A stretch of 64,000 bases of DNA from Muricoccus nepalensis. Its GTDB lineage: Bacteria > Pseudomonadota > Alphaproteobacteria > Acetobacterales > Acetobacteraceae. Under the pieces are notes generated by a model. The model made no database searches and had not been told where the DNA came from. It saw only the letters and a program-made list of their open reading frames with translations. Made by a program: the position numbers and the translations under genes. Positions 61,024 through 64,000 of this stretch are shown piece after piece; position 1 is the stretch's first letter, and every line of letters starts with the position of its first letter. Where the stretch lies: assembly GCF_006438825.1 (NCBI RefSeq), contig NZ_RCZP01000029.1, positions 1-64,000 on the forward strand, in the 5' to 3' direction.

Positions 61024-62103
61024 TCAGACCAGGCTTGCGGTCCTGACGCGCTCTGCGATGCGGCTGCCGAATTCCGTGATGAACACGGTGCGCACGGCCT
61101 GCATGGCGTGGGTAAGGATGCGGTTCTGATGATCCAGGTTGCTGTCCGAGAACCAGACAATGAAGCAGCTACCCTTGCCAACTTTCAGGATGTCCAACGG
61201 GCCGAGAAGCGGCTTGATGATGGCTTCGGCCAGCATCATCGCCCTCGATTCAATCCGCGGCCAGTCGGCGCCAACAGCCGCGCTAAGAGCCGAGAGGCTA
61301 ATCATTCTGACTTGGCTGCCACCTCGCTGGGTAGCAGGCGTGGTCTGACCGGATGTGCTAGGTTTCGGAACAAGTGTGACAACTCGCAGGTGCCGGGAGT
61401 CTGCATCATCGAGAATGCAGGAACTCATCGTCGCGCGGAAGCGTCGTCCCCCCTTGGCTAGAGCCTCTATCTCAATTTCGTAGGCTTTGCTATCAAGGGA
61501 CTGCTGCGACCGGGCAGCTTCCGTCATGCCGCTCGTGTCGGGCAGAAGCGCGTCAATATTCAGGCCGACAATACTCTTGGCGTCGTATCCCATGAGGTTC
61601 TGGAAAGCGACGTTGCTGAGCAGGATGAAGCCGTCCGCTCTGATGATGACAACCGGCGTGTTCAGCCGCATGAACACCGACGCCAGTAGCCGTTGCGCGT
61701 CGGTCCGCCTGACGACCTCGCGCCGAGCCTCGGTCAGGTCGGTTACGTTCTGCACGACCGCCATCAGCGTGGTGCTGTTAATCTTGTTGATGTCGAGCAT
61801 GAGCACCGTGCGCGAGCTCGGGATCGCGATCTGCATCTGATCGAAAATCTGCCCGGCGGGGTGTCCGAACCGTTCCACGTGCGCCTGGAGGTCGGGGGCA
61901 AGGCCCTCAAACAGCCGGTAGAGATCCGACATGGCGCCGTCGGTCGCGAGCGGCATGAGCAGCTGCGCCGCTGTCGGATTGGCCATGTCAATCGTGCCGT
62001 CCGGGCGGAATTTGATAATGCCAACCGGCGCCAGGTAGAGGAACTCGATTAGGGCTTCGTAGGAAGAAGCGATGTCCGGCTCTTCGTACAGATCGCTGTC
62101 CAT
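61024..62103 (-). CDS. PAS-PAS protein with unknown C-terminal domain, PYP-linked
   Basis: A 359-residue soluble protein. PAS1 at about 10-130 (YEALIEFLYLAPVGIIKFRP) is homologous to PAS1 of the neighbouring GGDEF protein. PAS2 lies at about 140-255 (RLNTPVVIIRADGFILLSNV; KGGRRFRATMSSCILDD). The last ~85 residues (SQVRMISLSALSAAVGADWP; PLLGPLDILKVGKGSCFIVW) form a domain not recognised, in the place where the sister protein has GGDEF. It resembles neither a kinase nor a DNA-binding domain. Confidence 0.85.
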   Translation of the reverse strand: MDSDLYEEPDIASSYEALIEFLYLAPVGIIKFRPDGTIDMANPTAAQLLMPLATDGAMSDLYRLFEGLAPDLQAHVERFGHPAGQIFDQMQIAIPSSRTVLMLDINKINSTTLMAVVQNVTDLTEARREVVRRTDAQRLLASVFMRLNTPVVIIRADGFILLSNVAFQNLMGYDAKSIVGLNIDALLPDTSGMTEAARSQQSLDSKAYEIEIEALAKGGRRFRATMSSCILDDADSRHLRVVTLVPKPSTSGQTTPATQRGGSQVRMISLSALSAAVGADWPRIESRAMMLAEAIIKPLLGPLDILKVGKGSCFIVWFSDSNLDHQNRILTHAMQAVRTVFITEFGSRIAERVRTASLV

Positions 62104-62106
62104 AAC

Positions 62107-62556
62107 TTATGCTTTCCGTTCGACGATCAGATACATGCGCTTTCCCGCCGGTCGCTTGAGCAGTCGCAATCTCACCTTCTTGGGTGACATCCGGAGCGTC
62201 AGGACGTAGTCGATCGTGTCGTCGATCTCGGCCTCGGTCGCAAACCGATGGGCTACCATAAAGTTGTTCATGCACGGCGCCACAGCGTTGAAGAAGTGTC
62301 GGCCAGTCACACGGCTGGGTGTGAGGCCGGCCAGCTTGCCCTCGGCTACGTTGTAGTGCTCGACGGTTGCGTCAGTCGCCATTGCAATGACGCCAAAGGA
62401 CAGTGCGTCCAGCTCCTCCGCGCTCGCACCTTCCAGCCATACGAACAGGGCGGGATCGTTGGTTGTCGTGGGAAGGGAGCGCTGCTCGACCGTCTCGAGA
62501 GCCGGAGTGGCGGAAGCCAGGTGCAAGGGGGAGCCCACCGGGTGCGTCTCCGACAA
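62107..62556 (-). CDS. PYP-like PAS protein 1 (with chromophore-type Cys)
   Basis: A 149-residue protein with a ~45-residue disordered N-terminal arm and a PYP-like domain: LSFGVIAMATDATVEHYNVA, then EGKLAGLTPSRVTGRHFF, AVAPCMNNFMV and PAGKRMYLIVERKA. Tyr68, Glu72 and Cys95 match PYP Tyr42, Glu46 and Cys69 in spacing (27 residues from Tyr to Cys). The stop is 3 bp before the start of the PAS-PAS gene at 62103. Both PYP-like genes have the same APCMNN motif. Confidence 0.85.
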   Translation of the reverse strand: MSETHPVGSPLHLASATPALETVEQRSLPTTTNDPALFVWLEGASAEELDALSFGVIAMATDATVEHYNVAEGKLAGLTPSRVTGRHFFNAVAPCMNNFMVAHRFATEAEIDDTIDYVLTLRMSPKKVRLRLLKRPAGKRMYLIVERKA

Positions 62557-62828
62557 AGGCGCGGCTCAGGGGGCGGCCGCCAAGGCGTGCGCTTGTAGAG
62601 AAGGAGAATGTCCGAGGTCTTAACAGCGTGCTTGTTTCTCTTGCTGAGCTTCGCTGAGAAGAACGCGGCTGCAATCAGCCGGATCGAGCATCGTTGCTAT
62701 GTCAAAATAACCGACTGAAATACTCGGACGTCTTAGCAAATTTTTAGAGTGCGGCTGTCAGGGTGATGGGCAAGTGCACCCGGCACGCGCCGGGAGCCCT
62801 CAGATCGACCGGTTGGAGACGCGCCCGC

Positions 62829-64000
62829 ATGAGCTACCTGACAAACAGGCTTCAGCAGGCTCGTGGCTATACCCGCCGCATGGGCATTGTTACCCGCCTG
62901 CTGCTGGCTTCACTGCTCGGCATCGTGGTGGCCGTGGTGGCGGTCCAGGCCTGGACGCTGCGGGTGGCCTACGAGGCACAGATGCAGGCGGCACAGAGCG
63001 CGTTGCGCACCAACCTTGCGGTGCTGCGGAACGAGCTGAGTGGGATGGGTGGCGACTGGCGCCTGACGGCGGATGGGAAGCTCTCCTTGGGAGGGCAGCC
63101 GCTAAACGGCCGTGAGGATCTGGTCGACAAGGTGGGCCGCCTCACGGGCGGCGTTGCCACCATCTTCGCCGGCGATACGCGGGTGGCGACCAACATCCAG
63201 CGCCCGGATGGCCAGCGCGCTGTCGGCACCAAGCTGGCGGCCGGACCTGCCCGCGAGGCGGTGATCGGGCGCGGTGAGACATACCAAGGAACGGCGGAGA
63301 TTCTGGGTGCCCCGTACCTGACGATCTACGAGCCCATCAAGGACGCAGCCGGTCAGTCCGCTGGCATCCTTTTCGTGGGGGTATCCCTGGCCGATGTTCA
63401 GCAAGCACTGAACAAAATGGTCCATCAGGGCCTGATAGCCGGACTGGCAGTCATCCTGGTGGTCGGCGGCGCCCGGTGGCTCGCGCTGCGGTCCTCCATG
63501 CGCCCGCTCAGCGGGCTTGCGGCCAGCGTTCGGTCCATCGCTGCCGGTGACCTTGACCAGCCTGCCCCTTGTGCGGATCGCACCGACCAGCTTGGCCAGA
63601 TTGGCCGCGCCATCGAGGTACTCCGTGAGGGAGCTCTGCGGGCGCGTCAGGCGGAGAAGGAGGCAGCGGCCGAGCGCGCCGCAAAGGATCGCCGGGGAGA
63701 AGCCATGGAGCGGCTGACTACCGACTTCGGCACCACGGTCTCTGGCGTCCTCGTCAAGCTGACGAGCTCGGCCGACGGCATGCGGTCCGCGGCCGATGGC
63801 ATGGCTCAGGCCGCGGAGAAGACCAAGCTCGAAATGGAGAGTACAGCGGCGGACGCGAATACTTCCTCGCGGAGCCTTGCCACGGTCGCAGCCGCGACCG
63901 AGGAGCTAACCGCCAGCGTAGGCGAGATCTCCCGGCAGGTAAGCCAGGCTGCGGCCGCGGCCCAGGACGCGGTGGTGCAGGCGCGGAGCACGGACACGAC
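62829..64000 (+). CDS. Methyl-accepting chemotaxis protein (Cache, HAMP), partial
   Basis: The 3' end is beyond the window; 390 residues are visible. TM1 at about 20-42 (RLLLASLLGIVVAVVAVQAW), a periplasmic Cache-like domain (about 45-205, with DLVDKVGRLTGGVATIFAGD and YLTIYEPIKDAAGQSAGILF), and TM2 at about 205-225 are followed by HAMP (LRSSMRPLSGLAASVRSIAA) and the start of the coiled-coil signalling domain (AAATEELTASVGEISRQV). The methylation and hairpin tip lie to the right of the edge. The start is ATG 62829. Confidence 0.93.
   Translation, partial: MSYLTNRLQQARGYTRRMGIVTRLLLASLLGIVVAVVAVQAWTLRVAYEAQMQAAQSALRTNLAVLRNELSGMGGDWRLTADGKLSLGGQPLNGREDLVDKVGRLTGGVATIFAGDTRVATNIQRPDGQRAVGTKLAAGPAREAVIGRGETYQGTAEILGAPYLTIYEPIKDAAGQSAGILFVGVSLADVQQALNKMVHQGLIAGLAVILVVGGARWLALRSSMRPLSGLAASVRSIAAGDLDQPAPCADRTDQLGQIGRAIEVLREGALRARQAEKEAAAERAAKDRRGEAMERLTTDFGTTVSGVLVKLTSSADGMRSAADGMAQAAEKTKLEMESTAADANTSSRSLATVAAATEELTASVGEISRQVSQAAAAAQDAVVQARSTDT

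Overview
The window is high-GC bacterial DNA. Acetobacteraceae/Rhodospirillales- or Methylobacterium-like alphaproteobacteria fit best: it carries HWE/HisKA_2 histidine kinases, a kaiC-kaiB-kaiB-kinase operon, a DUF6894 protein, a PhaR N-terminal domain, PEP-CTERM proteins and many PAS/GGDEF/EAL regulators. An iteron origin with a replication initiator (14.57-15.79 kb) and a ParA/ParG-type partition pair (12.06-13.02 kb) show that this is part of a plasmid, megaplasmid or chromid. The lineage is inferred from gene content only.

Layout. 0-2.7 kb: a YcjX-type P-loop protein (cut by the left edge), an XRE regulator and a KilA-N/zinc-finger protein. 3.2-11 kb: a visibly less GC-rich island with two overlapping tyrosine recombinase genes and a five-gene, tightly overlapping defence operon. 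This operon is a type IV CBASS: QueC-like Cap9, TGT-like Cap10, a CD-NTase with an N-terminal polyglycine tail, a SLATT two-TM effector and an HhH-GPD (OGG-like) Cap11. 11.3-15.8 kb: a broken recD2 fragment, partition genes with a repeat array, small hypothetical genes, then the origin and rep. 16-23.5 kb: an orphan ParD-like gene coupled to a hybrid kinase, and a translationally coupled operon of RHH protein, KaiC, KaiB, KaiB and hybrid kinase.

23.7-29 kb: a glycosyltransferase-like hypothetical and a molybdenum locus (Mop, ModA, a PEP-CTERM protein with two molybdopterin-type domains, and a ModE-like regulator). 28.9-33.3 kb: a KimA-like permease between two decayed integrases, one preceded by a dif-like palindrome. 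33.4-45.9 kb: small regulators, a PEP-CTERM protein, a lone acyl carrier protein, a dCache-GGDEF-GAF cyclase, a four-PAS hybrid kinase split by a frameshift, a dead IS5-type element and a PhaR-N protein.

45.3-57.2 kb: a CHASE3 kinase with its response regulator, an intact IS5-family element with a TTA duplication, an RMF-like protein, dispersed intergenic repeats, and a stress-type cluster (DUF892, CsbD, membrane protein, two DUF2382 proteins) next to PAS-HWE and PAS-LuxR regulators. 57.4-64 kb: a decayed copy of the Kai-linked kinase, a near-perfect 59-nt hairpin, and a c-di-GMP/sensor block in which a PYP-like gene plus PAS-protein gene module is present twice, one copy ending in GGDEF, facing an EAL gene. 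A chemoreceptor is cut by the right edge. No tRNA, rRNA or CRISPR array was seen.
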